NCBI GenBank assembly: GCA_910586275.1
Contig: CAJUIM010000021.1
Location: 1-34,429 of the forward strand
Length of the DNA stretch: 34,429 nucleotides
Reading direction: 5' to 3'
DNA from: an uncultured Lachnospiraceae bacterium
GTDB taxonomy: Bacteria; Bacillota; Clostridia; Lachnospirales; Lachnospiraceae
Position numbers and translations under genes: made by a program. Positions 8,634-16,749 of the stretch are shown piece by piece. How positions within the stretch are numbered: the first letter of the stretch is position 1; each line of letters starts with the position of its first letter. The notes below the pieces were generated by a model. The model made no database searches. It was not told the DNA's origin and saw nothing but the letters and a program-made list of their open reading frames with translations.

Positions 8634-9563
8634 ATGATATTGACAGTAACTTTGAATCCTGCGGTAGACAAGACATACACCGCAGGCAGCCTGATGCTGG
8701 GGCAGGTGAACCGGATGCGGACGGTGCATAATGTGGCGGGCGGCAAGGGAATCAATGTAGCCAAGATTTTGCGCCAGTATGGTTACGATGTGATGACGGC
8801 AGGTTTTCTGGGCGGCTATACCGGGCGGTTCATAGAAAAATGCATGCAGGAGATCCATGCGGAGTGCTGTTTCACGAAAGTGGCAGGGGAGACTAGGAGC
8901 AGCATCAATGTAATTGCGGAGGACGGTTATGTGACGGAAATACTGGAACCGGGGCCAGTGGTATCGGCGGAGGAACTGGGGCGTTTTCTGGAAGATTATC
9001 GGGCTGCGGCAGGGAAGTGCAGCCTGATTGTGATGTCGGGCAGTGTGGCGAAAGGCATTCCGGCCGATATTTACCGGACTCTTATCCGGATAGGGAATGA
9101 GGCAGGCAGCCGATGTATATTGGATACCAGCGGGGAAGCGCTCCTGCATGGGATAGAGGCAGTGCCTTATATGATAAAACCCAACCAGAAGGAATTAGAA
9201 TATGTGGTAGGGCATAAACTGAAAGATATAGGGGAAGTGGAAGAGGCGGCGCGGCGGTTAAGGGAAAAAGGGATCAGCCATGTGCTTGTCTCTCTTGGGA
9301 AGAAAGGCATTCTGTCCGTATCGGCGGAAGGGACGCTATGGGCAAAAAGCCCGTCGGTAAAGGTAGTCAATACGGTAGGGTGCGGCGACAGCGTAGTGGC
9401 TTCTTATTCCATATCCGTCCTGAAGGGCGAGGATGAGCATACTGCATTAAAGCGTGCGGCAGCCATTTCCGCCGCCAATGCGGCCTCTTTGGAAAGCGGG
9501 GATATTTCTTTGGAACTGGCGGAGGAACTGCTGGAAAAGATACAGATAGAAAAGCGGAGATAA
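8634..9563 (+). CDS. PfkB-family sugar kinase, probably 1-phosphofructokinase
   Basis: A 309-residue kinase of the 1-phosphofructokinase/tagatose-6-phosphate kinase branch of the PfkB family; it should phosphorylate a ketohexose phosphate with ATP in the cytosol. Seen are the substrate-end start TLNPAVDKT, the first family signature NVAGGKGINVAKIL (33-46), and the second, NTVGCGDS, with catalytic Asp252. It is not next to fruA or fruR PTS genes, nor to tagatose or lacD genes, so whether the substrate is fructose-1-phosphate or tagatose-6-phosphate is open. It has its own promoter and a downstream hairpin, so it is probably monocistronic. Confidence 0.85.
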   Translation: MILTVTLNPAVDKTYTAGSLMLGQVNRMRTVHNVAGGKGINVAKILRQYGYDVMTAGFLGGYTGRFIEKCMQEIHAECCFTKVAGETRSSINVIAEDGYVTEILEPGPVVSAEELGRFLEDYRAAAGKCSLIVMSGSVAKGIPADIYRTLIRIGNEAGSRCILDTSGEALLHGIEAVPYMIKPNQKELEYVVGHKLKDIGEVEEAARRLREKGISHVLVSLGKKGILSVSAEGTLWAKSPSVKVVNTVGCGDSVVASYSISVLKGEDEHTALKRAAAISAANAASLESGDISLELAEELLEKIQIEKRR

Positions 9564-9565
9564 AT

Positions 9566-9596
9566 GCAAAAAGTCCGGGTAAACCGGACCTTTCGC
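9566..9596. terminator. Hairpin terminator after the PfkB-family kinase
   Basis: A 13-bp stem (9566-9578 with 9584-9596, two mismatches, core GTCCGG/CCGGAC) has a GTAAA loop and begins 2 nt after the stop. There is only a weak T-run rightward; the opposite strand reads five T after the stem, so it may act better on leftward transcripts or in both directions. Confidence 0.6.
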
Positions 9597-9718
9597 ATTT
9601 CTTATGAGGGGGGAGATAGTGAGTTTTTCAACTATCTTGCTATTACTATAACCATTAAATGTGAAAAATATGTGTTCAAAATCTTTAGAAATAATAAAAA
9701 ACATATAAACATTAAAAT

Positions 9719-9747
9719 TTGAAAAAAATCTGGTTCCGTGGTATTCT
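9719..9747 (+). promoter_or_regulatory. Likely promoter of the murE-priA unit
   Basis: TTGAAA (9719-9724) and TATTCT (9742-9747) with a 17-nt spacer lie in an AT-rich gap about 90 nt ahead of murE. This is a reasonable match to the sigma-A consensus; no other start lies between. Confidence 0.5.
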
Positions 9748-9837
9748 GGTTAAAATAGATAAGCATTCCGGAAACGGTTTGAAAAATCATTTCCCGGGCA
9801 TTCAGACAGATTCCGGGAACAGGGAAAGCAGGGAAAT

Positions 9838-11331
9838 ATGAAAGCGTTAAGTGAATTGTTAGGTCAGATTGAGTACAGATGTGTGGCAGGGACAGTGGAT
9901 GTTCAGGTAAATGCGGTAGTCTATGATTCCAGGAAGGTGGCGGAAGGCTGTCTTTTTATCTGCATAGCAGGGGCAAACGCAGACGGTCATGATTTTGCCG
10001 CGGAAGCGGCAGAAAAGGGCGCGAAAGTATTGGTGACGGAAAAAGAGGTGGCCATCGGAGGCGGCAGCGGGATTACGGTCATTCAGGTGGCGGATACCCG
10101 CTATGCCATGGCCTTTATCGCCGCGGCATGGTTTGGCCATCCGGCAGAGGAACTGAAGACCATTGGCATAACCGGAACCAAAGGCAAGACTACCACTACT
10201 TATATGGTGAAATCCATTTTGGAACATGCAGGGCACAAAGTGGGGCTGATCGGGACGATAGAGGTGATTATTGGGGAAAAGAGGATGCATGCGGTAAATA
10301 CTACGCCGGAATCTTATCTTCTGCAGGAATATCTGCGGCAGATGGCCGATGCCGGATGCGATGCGGTAGTCATGGAAGTCTCTTCTCAGGGACTGATGCT
10401 TCACCGCTCGCAAGGATTTGTATTTGATTACGGTATTTTTACCAATATTGAGCCGGATCATATCGGCCCTAACGAACATGCGGATTTTGAGGAATATCTG
10501 GCCTGCAAAGGGCTTTTGTTCCGTCAGTGCAGAGTCGGCATCATGAACCGGGACGATGCCCATTGGCAGCAGGTGGCGGAGGGGCATACATGCCAGATGG
10601 AAACTTACGGGTTTTCACCGGAGGCGGATCTGCGCGCGGAGCGGCTGGAACTGGTAAAGAAGCCCGGCGAACTGGGCGTGAATTTTTATGTAAAGGGGCT
10701 GATGGATTTTAAGGCGGAGGTGACGACTCCGGGCAGATTCAGCGTTTACAATGCGCTGACGGCCATCGCCATATGCCGCCATTTCGGTGTGGGAGAGGGG
10801 ACGGTCCAAAAGGCATTATTGGAAGCGAAAGTGAAAGGCCGGATTGAAATGGTGAAAGTATCCGACACATTTACGCTGATGATTGATTATGCCCACAATG
10901 CCATGAGTTTGGAAAGCCTGCTTGGCACGCTGCGGGAATATGAACCCCACCGTTTGGTCTGTCTGTTTGGCTGCGGGGGAAACCGGTCCAGGCTGAGAAG
11001 GTATGAAATGGGGGAAGTCAGCGGAAAACTGGCGGATCTGACAATCATTACCTCGGATAACCCAAGATTTGAGGAGCCGCAGGCCATTATAGATGATATC
11101 AAGACCGGCATCGGCAGGACAGAAGGCAGATATGTGGAAATCTGCGACCGTAAGGAAGCCATTGCCTATGCCATCGGGCATGGGGAACCGGGAGATATTA
11201 TTGTCCTTGCGGGGAAAGGACATGAGGATTATCAGGAGATAAAGGGCGTGAAATACCCTATGGATGAAAGGGATCTGATCCGGGATATCTTAAAGGAGCG
11301 TGCATGGAAGGAAAATATGCAAACATCATAA
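9838..11331 (+). CDS. murE: UDP-MurNAc-L-Ala-D-Glu:meso-DAP ligase MurE
   Basis: MurE adds the third stem-peptide residue to the peptidoglycan precursor in the cytosol using ATP. The 497-residue protein has the N-terminal UDP-binding domain (YDSRKV, LFICIAG), the Mur ligase ATP loop GTKGKTTTT (from residue 113), TNIEPDHI in the central domain and a C-terminal domain with DNPR at 407-410. That tetrapeptide is the known meso-diaminopimelate recognition motif, which separates DAP enzymes from lysine enzymes. The start has an AGGGAAA-type binding site. No other mur genes flank it; its 3' end overlaps priA by 28 nt, an unusual but clear coupling. Confidence 0.96.
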   Translation: MKALSELLGQIEYRCVAGTVDVQVNAVVYDSRKVAEGCLFICIAGANADGHDFAAEAAEKGAKVLVTEKEVAIGGGSGITVIQVADTRYAMAFIAAAWFGHPAEELKTIGITGTKGKTTTTYMVKSILEHAGHKVGLIGTIEVIIGEKRMHAVNTTPESYLLQEYLRQMADAGCDAVVMEVSSQGLMLHRSQGFVFDYGIFTNIEPDHIGPNEHADFEEYLACKGLLFRQCRVGIMNRDDAHWQQVAEGHTCQMETYGFSPEADLRAERLELVKKPGELGVNFYVKGLMDFKAEVTTPGRFSVYNALTAIAICRHFGVGEGTVQKALLEAKVKGRIEMVKVSDTFTLMIDYAHNAMSLESLLGTLREYEPHRLVCLFGCGGNRSRLRRYEMGEVSGKLADLTIITSDNPRFEEPQAIIDDIKTGIGRTEGRYVEICDRKEAIAYAIGHGEPGDIIVLAGKGHEDYQEIKGVKYPMDERDLIRDILKERAWKENMQTS

Positions 11332-13808
11332 TTGACATATCCCATGAAAAAGTGGACCGTATGTTTCAATATGTAGTGCCCGGGGAACTGCGGGGCCGGG
11401 TGAAGCCGGGAAGCTGTGTGTCGGTGCCTTTCGGGGCGGGCGACCGACTGAGGAAAGGCTACTGTATCGGCCTGACGGACAGAGCGGAATATCCGCCGGA
11501 GAAGCTGAAGACGATTGCCGCTTTGGAGGAAAAGAGCGTTCAGGTGCAGGACCGATCTATCCGTCTGGCGGCATGGATGAAGGAACAATACGGTTCGACA
11601 ATGATAATGGCACTGAAAACCGTTCTTCCGGTGAAGCGGAAAATAAAGAACGCGGAAAAAAGAAGCTGCCGTCTCCTGCTTCCCTACGGAGAGGCAATGA
11701 AGCTTCTGGAGGAGTCTGAAAGGAAACATCATACCGGAAAGGCAAGGCTGCTTTCTGAACTGATGCAAGTATATGAACTGCCTATGTCATTAGTTATCAG
11801 CAAACTCCATGTTTCTTCTCAGACGGTAAAGGCTTTGGAAAAGCAGGGTGTGATTGCGGTGGCATCGGAACAGGGATACCGGAATCCGGTGAGGATATCC
11901 GCGGACTCTTCCGATGCCAGGGCGGAGAATTACCGGAAACAGAAAATACTGAGTGACGAGCAATATGAAACGGCGACAGCCATTTTGGCGGATTTTGACC
12001 AAGGGGAACGGAAGACCTGCCTTATCCACGGGATTACGGGCAGCGGAAAGACCGAGGTTTATCTGGCGCTGATTGAGGAAATCATAAAGCGGGGGAAGCA
12101 GGCCATTGTGCTGATACCGGAAATTGCCCTGACTTATCAGACGCTGCTCCGGTTCTATATGCGATTTGGCAACCGGGTGTCCGTAATGAATTCCACTCTT
12201 TCCGCGGGGGAGAAATATGACCAGTGGGAACGGGCAAAGGCGGGGGAAATTCATGTGATCATCGGGCCCCGTTCGGCACTTTTTACCCCTTTTCCCGACT
12301 TGGGGCTGATTATTATAGATGAAGAGCATGAAAACACATATAAAAGCGAGACAATGCCCAAATACCATGCGAGGGAGACGGCGGAAAAAATTGCTTCCAT
12401 GGTAAATGCCCTTGTTGTGCTAGGGTCGGCCACGCCTTCACTGGAAGCTTATTACCGGGCGAAAAACGGGTATTATAAGCTTTATGAACTGACGGGGCGG
12501 CAGGCCGGCGGGAAACTTCCGGCGGTTTATACGGTGGATTTAAGACAGGAACTGAAGGCGGGGAACCGTTCGATTTTCAGCAGGAAGCTGCACGGTCTGG
12601 TGGAAGACCGCCTAAGGAAGGGGGAGCAGAGCATATTGTTTCTGAACCGGAGAGGATATGCGGGATTTGTCTCCTGCCGGGCATGCGGGCATGTAATGAA
12701 ATGCCCGCATTGCGATGTTTCCCTTTCCGAACATAAGAACGGAAAGCTGGTCTGCCATTATTGCGGCTATGAGCAGCCGGGAGTAAAAAACTGCCCTTCC
12801 TGCGGTTCCAAATATATCCTTGGCTTCCGTGCCGGGACTCAGCAGATTGAGGAAGCCATTGGAAAAGAATTTCCCGGGGCACGGGTGCTGCGGATGGATG
12901 CGGACACTACGCGGACAAAAGACGGCTACGAGGAAATACTTAGTGCTTTTGCCAACGGGGAAGCGGATATATTGGTGGGCACGCAGATGATTGTGAAAGG
13001 GCATGATTTCCCCGATGTGACGTTGGTGGGCATACTTGCGGCGGACTTGTCGCTGCATGTGAACGATTACCGGGCGGGGGAACGCACATTTCAGCTGCTG
13101 ACGCAGGCGGCCGGCCGGGCCGGCCGGGGGAGGAAAGCCGGGGAAGTGGTGATACAGACTTACGACCCGGAGCATTACAGCATTGTCTATGCGGCAAAGC
13201 AGGATTACAAAGGTTTTTACGAAGAGGAAATTCTGTACCGGGAAATGCTGGCCTATCCGCCGGCGGCACATATGCTGGCAGTGCTGGTGACTTCCTTGGA
13301 GGAAGAGGAAGGGAAGAAACTGGCGGAGGAAATCGGCGGACTGGTACGCGGCATGGCGCAGTCGGAGGCCGGAGGGGTTTGTCCGGAGCATGGACTGTCG
13401 CATCCGGAAGCCGGAGGAGCCTGTCCTAGGCATGGACTGTCGCATACGGAAGCCGGAGGGGTCTGTCCGGGGTATGTGTCGCACCCGGAAGCCGGAGGGG
13501 TCTGTCCGGAGCATGGACTGCCGCATCCGGAAGCCGGGGGAGCCTGTCCAGGGCATGACGGGACGGGGAAACGGGCGCGGGAAAGCGCGGTGCAGGGGAA
13601 CTGCTTACATGTCATCGGGCCGGCACCGGCTTCGGTGGGAAAAATAAATGATATTTATCGTTTTATGCTGTATATAAAACATGAAAAATATGGTAGACTG
13701 GTAGAGGTAAAAAATAAACTCGAGGAATACTGGGAGGGGAAAGAAGAACGGAAAGAAATAAAAAAGGAAAGCATACAGTTTGACTTTGACCCGATCAGAG
13801 CATACTGA
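11304..13808 (+). CDS. priA: Primosomal replication restart helicase PriA with an internal repeat insertion
   Basis: PriA recognises stalled forks and reloads the replisome; it is a 3'-5' superfamily 2 helicase with a zinc domain. Seen are Walker A GITGSGKT (243-250), DEEH (339-342), eight Cys in the zinc-binding block CRACGH...CPHC...CHYCGY...CPSCG, and motif VI QAAGRAGRG. AAAGGAG at 11292-11298 fixes the start inside murE. At 834 residues it is about 80-100 longer than usual. The excess is a tandem array (about residues 688-752) of EAGG-x-CP-x-HG units between the end of the helicase core and the conserved C-terminal VIGPAPASVGK. The frame is intact and both flanks are normal PriA, so it should be expressed with this insertion. 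Confidence 0.95.
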   Translation: MEGKYANIIIDISHEKVDRMFQYVVPGELRGRVKPGSCVSVPFGAGDRLRKGYCIGLTDRAEYPPEKLKTIAALEEKSVQVQDRSIRLAAWMKEQYGSTMIMALKTVLPVKRKIKNAEKRSCRLLLPYGEAMKLLEESERKHHTGKARLLSELMQVYELPMSLVISKLHVSSQTVKALEKQGVIAVASEQGYRNPVRISADSSDARAENYRKQKILSDEQYETATAILADFDQGERKTCLIHGITGSGKTEVYLALIEEIIKRGKQAIVLIPEIALTYQTLLRFYMRFGNRVSVMNSTLSAGEKYDQWERAKAGEIHVIIGPRSALFTPFPDLGLIIIDEEHENTYKSETMPKYHARETAEKIASMVNALVVLGSATPSLEAYYRAKNGYYKLYELTGRQAGGKLPAVYTVDLRQELKAGNRSIFSRKLHGLVEDRLRKGEQSILFLNRRGYAGFVSCRACGHVMKCPHCDVSLSEHKNGKLVCHYCGYEQPGVKNCPSCGSKYILGFRAGTQQIEEAIGKEFPGARVLRMDADTTRTKDGYEEILSAFANGEADILVGTQMIVKGHDFPDVTLVGILAADLSLHVNDYRAGERTFQLLTQAAGRAGRGRKAGEVVIQTYDPEHYSIVYAAKQDYKGFYEEEILYREMLAYPPAAHMLAVLVTSLEEEEGKKLAEEIGGLVRGMAQSEAGGVCPEHGLSHPEAGGACPRHGLSHTEAGGVCPGYVSHPEAGGVCPEHGLPHPEAGGACPGHDGTGKRARESAVQGNCLHVIGPAPASVGKINDIYRFMLYIKHEKYGRLVEVKNKLEEYWEGKEERKEIKKESIQFDFDPIRAY
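13365..13559 (+). repeat. In-frame 42-bp minisatellite inside priA
   Basis: Five units start at 13365, 13407, 13449, 13488 and 13530. Units 1, 2 and 4 are 42 bp (14 codons), unit 3 has lost one codon (39 bp) and unit 5 is cut short. Each encodes EAGG(V/A)CP, usually followed by an HG-containing turn and a His-Pro, so Cys and His recur at regular distances. High identity between units at DNA level suggests recent slippage or unequal exchange. Confidence 0.9.
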
Positions 13809-13823
13809 ATTTATGGCGGACAG

Positions 13824-13990
13824 CTAGTGTTCCATCCGACCGGTAATCAGACTGCCAGTGCCGAGTATTTTGTCATCCTGCAAGGCGGAGGAAGAAGGCG
13901 ATGCCGGTGGCATCGTTGACTGACGACAACGCAGCAGATGACAAAATAGGCGGTGCTGAAAGTCTGATTACTGGCCGGATGGAATACTAG
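13824..13990. repeat. Large nested palindromic element downstream of priA
   Basis: The arms at 13824-13881 and 13931-13990 match at about 45 of 54 aligned positions as an inverted repeat, both ending in CTAG at the outer tips. The spacer between them holds a perfect 7-bp hairpin, CGATGCC (13899-13905) with GGCATCG (13909-13915). No convincing gene lies here. The form fits a foldback (MITE-like) element or a long structured RNA; several arm mismatches would be G-U pairs in RNA. It covers most of the 380-nt gap between priA and def. Confidence 0.8.
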
Positions 13991-14062
13991 GGCTGTCGGG
14001 AATAGTCCTTCCGCTGATGCAGCGGGCATGGGAAAGTGTTTCAGAAATTGTACAAAAGACAT

Positions 14063-14157
14063 GAAACATCTGAAAGAATACGAAACATCTGAAAGAATAC
14101 GAAACATCTGAAAGAATACGAAACATCTGAAAGAATATGAAGCATCTGAAAGAATAT
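14063..14157 (+). repeat. Five tandem 19-bp repeats in the def leader
   Basis: Units of 19 bp, GAAACATCTGAAAGAATAC, start at 14063, 14082, 14101, 14120 and 14139, with a partial sixth. The first three are identical; the last two end in TAT, and the fifth has one further change. The array stops 33 nt before the def start. There are no unique spacers, so it is not a CRISPR. Confidence 0.95.
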
Positions 14158-14190
14158 GAAACAGACCAATTAGGAAAGGAACGGAGAACA

Positions 14191-14670
14191 ATGGCAATTC
14201 GCAACGTAAGAGAAATGGGAGAGGATGTATTAAATAAAAAGTGCAAAGAGGTTAAGGAGGTAACGCCCCGCGTCAATGAACTGATTGACGATATGCTGGA
14301 TACAATGTATGACGCTTGCGGCGTAGGGCTTGCGGCGCCGCAGGTCGGGATTTTAAAACGTATTGTGGTCATCGATGTGACAGGGGAAGACCCTTATGTA
14401 ATGATTAACCCGCAGATTGTGGAACAGAGCGGGGAGCAGACAGGATATGAGGCATGCTTAAGCGTGCCTGGTAAGACGGGAGTGGTCACCAGGCCGAATT
14501 ATGTGAAGGCAATTGCTTATAATCAAAAGATGGAACAGTATGAAATTGAGGCCACGGAACTGTTGGCGCGTGCCATCTGTCACGAACTGGATCATCTGGA
14601 CGGACACCTTTATGTGGAAAAAGTGGAAGGCTCCTTGAGGAATTCGGAGGATGTGGAAGAAGAGGAGTGA
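14191..14670 (+). CDS. def: Peptide deformylase
   Basis: Def removes the N-formyl group from new proteins in the cytosol, using Fe or Zn. The 159-residue protein has all three family motifs: GVGLAAPQVG, EACLSVPG with metal ligand Cys89, and HELDH with ligands His131 and His135 and catalytic Glu132. The ATG at 14191 follows GGAACGGAG and gives the typical start MAIRNVREMG. An in-frame ATG at 14137 would add 18 residues but lies inside the tandem repeat array, so it is unlikely. It precedes fmt, which adds the formyl group on initiator tRNA, a pairing conserved across bacteria. Confidence 0.96.
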   Translation: MAIRNVREMGEDVLNKKCKEVKEVTPRVNELIDDMLDTMYDACGVGLAAPQVGILKRIVVIDVTGEDPYVMINPQIVEQSGEQTGYEACLSVPGKTGVVTRPNYVKAIAYNQKMEQYEIEATELLARAICHELDHLDGHLYVEKVEGSLRNSEDVEEEE

Positions 14671-14779
14671 CAGGAGAGTACGGAATGGTCTGGCAGCATC
14701 GGTGCCTATAGGCAGACTGTGCGGGCCAGGCAGCGGGGATCCGGAAGGGCGGATGCAGCCTGAGATAGGAGGTCAGTGT

Positions 14780-15787
14780 ATGAGGATAGTTTTTATGGGA
14801 ACACCGGACTTTGCGGTGGGAGCGTTGGAGGCGGTTGTCCGGGCGGGACATCAGGTCATTGCGGCAGTGACTCAGCCGGATAAGCCTAAGGGCCGGGGCA
14901 AAGGGGTGCAGATGCCTCCTGTAAAGCAATGTGCGTTGAAATACGGAATCCCGGTCTTTCAGCCGGTGAAAATCAAGGAGCCTGAAGCGGTGGAAATTCT
15001 CAGGGGGTATGAGGCGGATATTTTTGTGGTGGCTGCTTTCGGGCAGCTGCTTTCGGAGGAAATACTCACTATGCCTAAATACGGATGCGTCAATATCCAT
15101 GCCTCCCTTCTGCCCAAATACCGCGGCGCGTCCCCCATCCAATGGGTAATCCTGAACGGGGAAAAGGAAACGGGGATTACCGTTATGCAGATGGATAAAG
15201 GATTGGATACGGGTGATATGCTGATGAAATGCACTGTGCCGCTGGAAGAGAAGGAAACCGGCGCAAGCCTGCATGACAAACTGCGTGATGCGGGTGCAAA
15301 GCTGATTGCGGAAGCGTTGCCGAAGATAGAGCGGGGAGAACTGAAACCGGAGAAGCAGAGAGAGGAAGAAGCTACCTATTTTTCCTTACTGAAGAAATCC
15401 TTTGGGCAGATGGACTGGACAAAGGATGCTGTTTCTTTGGACCGTCTGGTGCGGGGGTTAAATCCTTGGCCCAGTGCATATACTTATTACCACGGGAAGA
15501 CTCTGAAGATATGGGAATGTGAACCGGCGGCGGAAGAGAATACCCGGCAAGGGCAGCCGGAGAGCGGGGAACCGGAAAAAGTCTGTAAATATGCGCAGGA
15601 CGGCGGCGGGACAGGCCGTATAGAGAAAGTGACAAAAGAAGCCTTTTATGTACGGACGGGAAACGGACTTCTGAAAGTGCTGCAGGTGCAGCTGGAAGGA
15701 AAGAAACGGATGCGCGTAAAGGATTTCCTGTTGGGCTGTCCGCTGGCGGAAGGGGATATATTGGGCAGTGGGGAAGCCGAATTTTGA
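14780..15787 (+). CDS. fmt: Methionyl-tRNA formyltransferase
   Basis: Fmt formylates Met-tRNA(fMet) from 10-formyl-tetrahydrofolate. The 335-residue protein begins MRIVFMGTPDFAVG and has the catalytic set Asn105, His107 (NIHASLLPKYRG) and Asp143 (GLDTGDML). The C-terminal tRNA-binding domain is slightly long, with a Gly/Glu-rich insert (about 255-280) where the family usually has a short loop. AGGAGG at 14767-14772 fixes the start; a longer in-frame reading back to 14651 overlaps def and is rejected. The 109-nt gap after def shows nothing clear. Confidence 0.96.
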   Translation: MRIVFMGTPDFAVGALEAVVRAGHQVIAAVTQPDKPKGRGKGVQMPPVKQCALKYGIPVFQPVKIKEPEAVEILRGYEADIFVVAAFGQLLSEEILTMPKYGCVNIHASLLPKYRGASPIQWVILNGEKETGITVMQMDKGLDTGDMLMKCTVPLEEKETGASLHDKLRDAGAKLIAEALPKIERGELKPEKQREEEATYFSLLKKSFGQMDWTKDAVSLDRLVRGLNPWPSAYTYYHGKTLKIWECEPAAEENTRQGQPESGEPEKVCKYAQDGGGTGRIEKVTKEAFYVRTGNGLLKVLQVQLEGKKRMRVKDFLLGCPLAEGDILGSGEAEF

Positions 15788-15821
15788 GTCTTGGAAATAT
15801 CATCAATAGGAGGTAGAAAGA

Positions 15822-16529
15822 GTGTCTGGATTTTTCGGTTTTTATTTTGATCCGACCTATGTGTTGGTTCTGATCGGTGCGGTTCTCTGCATCGCCGCCA
15901 GTGCGAAACTGAACGGCACATACGGTAAATATGCAAAAGTCAGATGTATGAGCGGCATGACAGGGGCACAGGCTGCGGCACGCATCCTGAACTATGCCGG
16001 CATTCATGATGTCCGTATAGAAAAGGTGAAAGGGGAACTGACAGACCACTATGACCCGAAAAATAAAGTGCTGCGGCTTTCGGACAGCACATACGGTGCG
16101 GCTTCTGTGGCTGCCGTGGGGGTGGCTGCCCATGAATGCGGACATGCGGTACAGCATCAGAGAGGATATGCGCCGTTAAAATTGCGAAGCGCGTTGGTAC
16201 CGGCAGCGAATATCGGTTCCAGACTGGGGATTCCGCTGATCTTTCTCGGTGTACTGCTTGGGATGAACGGCACGCTGGTAAAGGTGGGAATATGGGTATT
16301 TGCGCTGGCGGTGCTGTTTCAGGTAGTGACGCTGCCGGTGGAGTTCAATGCGTCTTCCAGGGCACTGGTGATGCTGCAGGACTGCGGCATCACCGGCGGG
16401 CAGGAAACCGGATACTGCAGAAAAGTGCTTACGGCGGCTGCGCTTACTTATGTGGCGGGTGCTGCCTCATCGATTTTGCAGTTGCTGCGTCTGGTGCTTC
16501 TGTTCGGAGGCAGACGGAGTGACGATTAG
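15822..16529 (+). CDS. Membrane zinc metallopeptidase, YugP-like
   Basis: A 235-residue predicted neutral zinc protease of the family typified by Bacillus YugP, often found between fmt and rsmB in clostridia. It has an N-terminal membrane helix (about 8-26), the zinc motif HECGH (104-108) preceded by VGVAA, and C-terminal hydrophobic segments (about 135-180 and 205-228). PVEFNASSRA, a conserved stretch of the family, follows the second helix. The start is GTG at 15822 with AGGAGG at 15808-15813. The substrate is unknown. Confidence 0.85.
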   Translation: MSGFFGFYFDPTYVLVLIGAVLCIAASAKLNGTYGKYAKVRCMSGMTGAQAAARILNYAGIHDVRIEKVKGELTDHYDPKNKVLRLSDSTYGAASVAAVGVAAHECGHAVQHQRGYAPLKLRSALVPAANIGSRLGIPLIFLGVLLGMNGTLVKVGIWVFALAVLFQVVTLPVEFNASSRALVMLQDCGITGGQETGYCRKVLTAAALTYVAGAASSILQLLRLVLLFGGRRSDD

Positions 16530-16749
16530 GCGTATATTATGGGCAGGGACGGAAAACAAAAGGATAGGGCGGCGATGGACTATAGGGCATGGCAGTGGCT
16601 ATGTCCTATATTTGTGACAGCCCTGCGGGGCGGAAGAGGCATGCTGCCAATGTGGTGCATTGTATGCCGAAAGCCGGTGGGAAGGATGTCCATGCTTCAT
16701 ATGATACGGGAAACAGGGGGCGCAGCGGAGCGCGGAAATGAGGTGGAAT

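Noticed and set aside
7830..9149. Long open frame on the minus strand (439 codons)
   Set aside because: It lies across two permease genes, a promoter and the PfkB-family kinase, all with good motifs and binding sites. Its translation is rich in His, Pro, Cys and Arg and matches no family; it is a shadow of GC-biased coding strands.
12612..13556. Long open frame on the minus strand opposite priA, with repeated SGFRMRQSM-like units
   Set aside because: The repeats are only the antisense reading of the priA minisatellite; there is no ribosome binding site, and the plus strand encodes conserved PriA.
14063..14157. CRISPR array
   Set aside because: Units are strictly head to tail with no unique spacers, and there are no cas genes.
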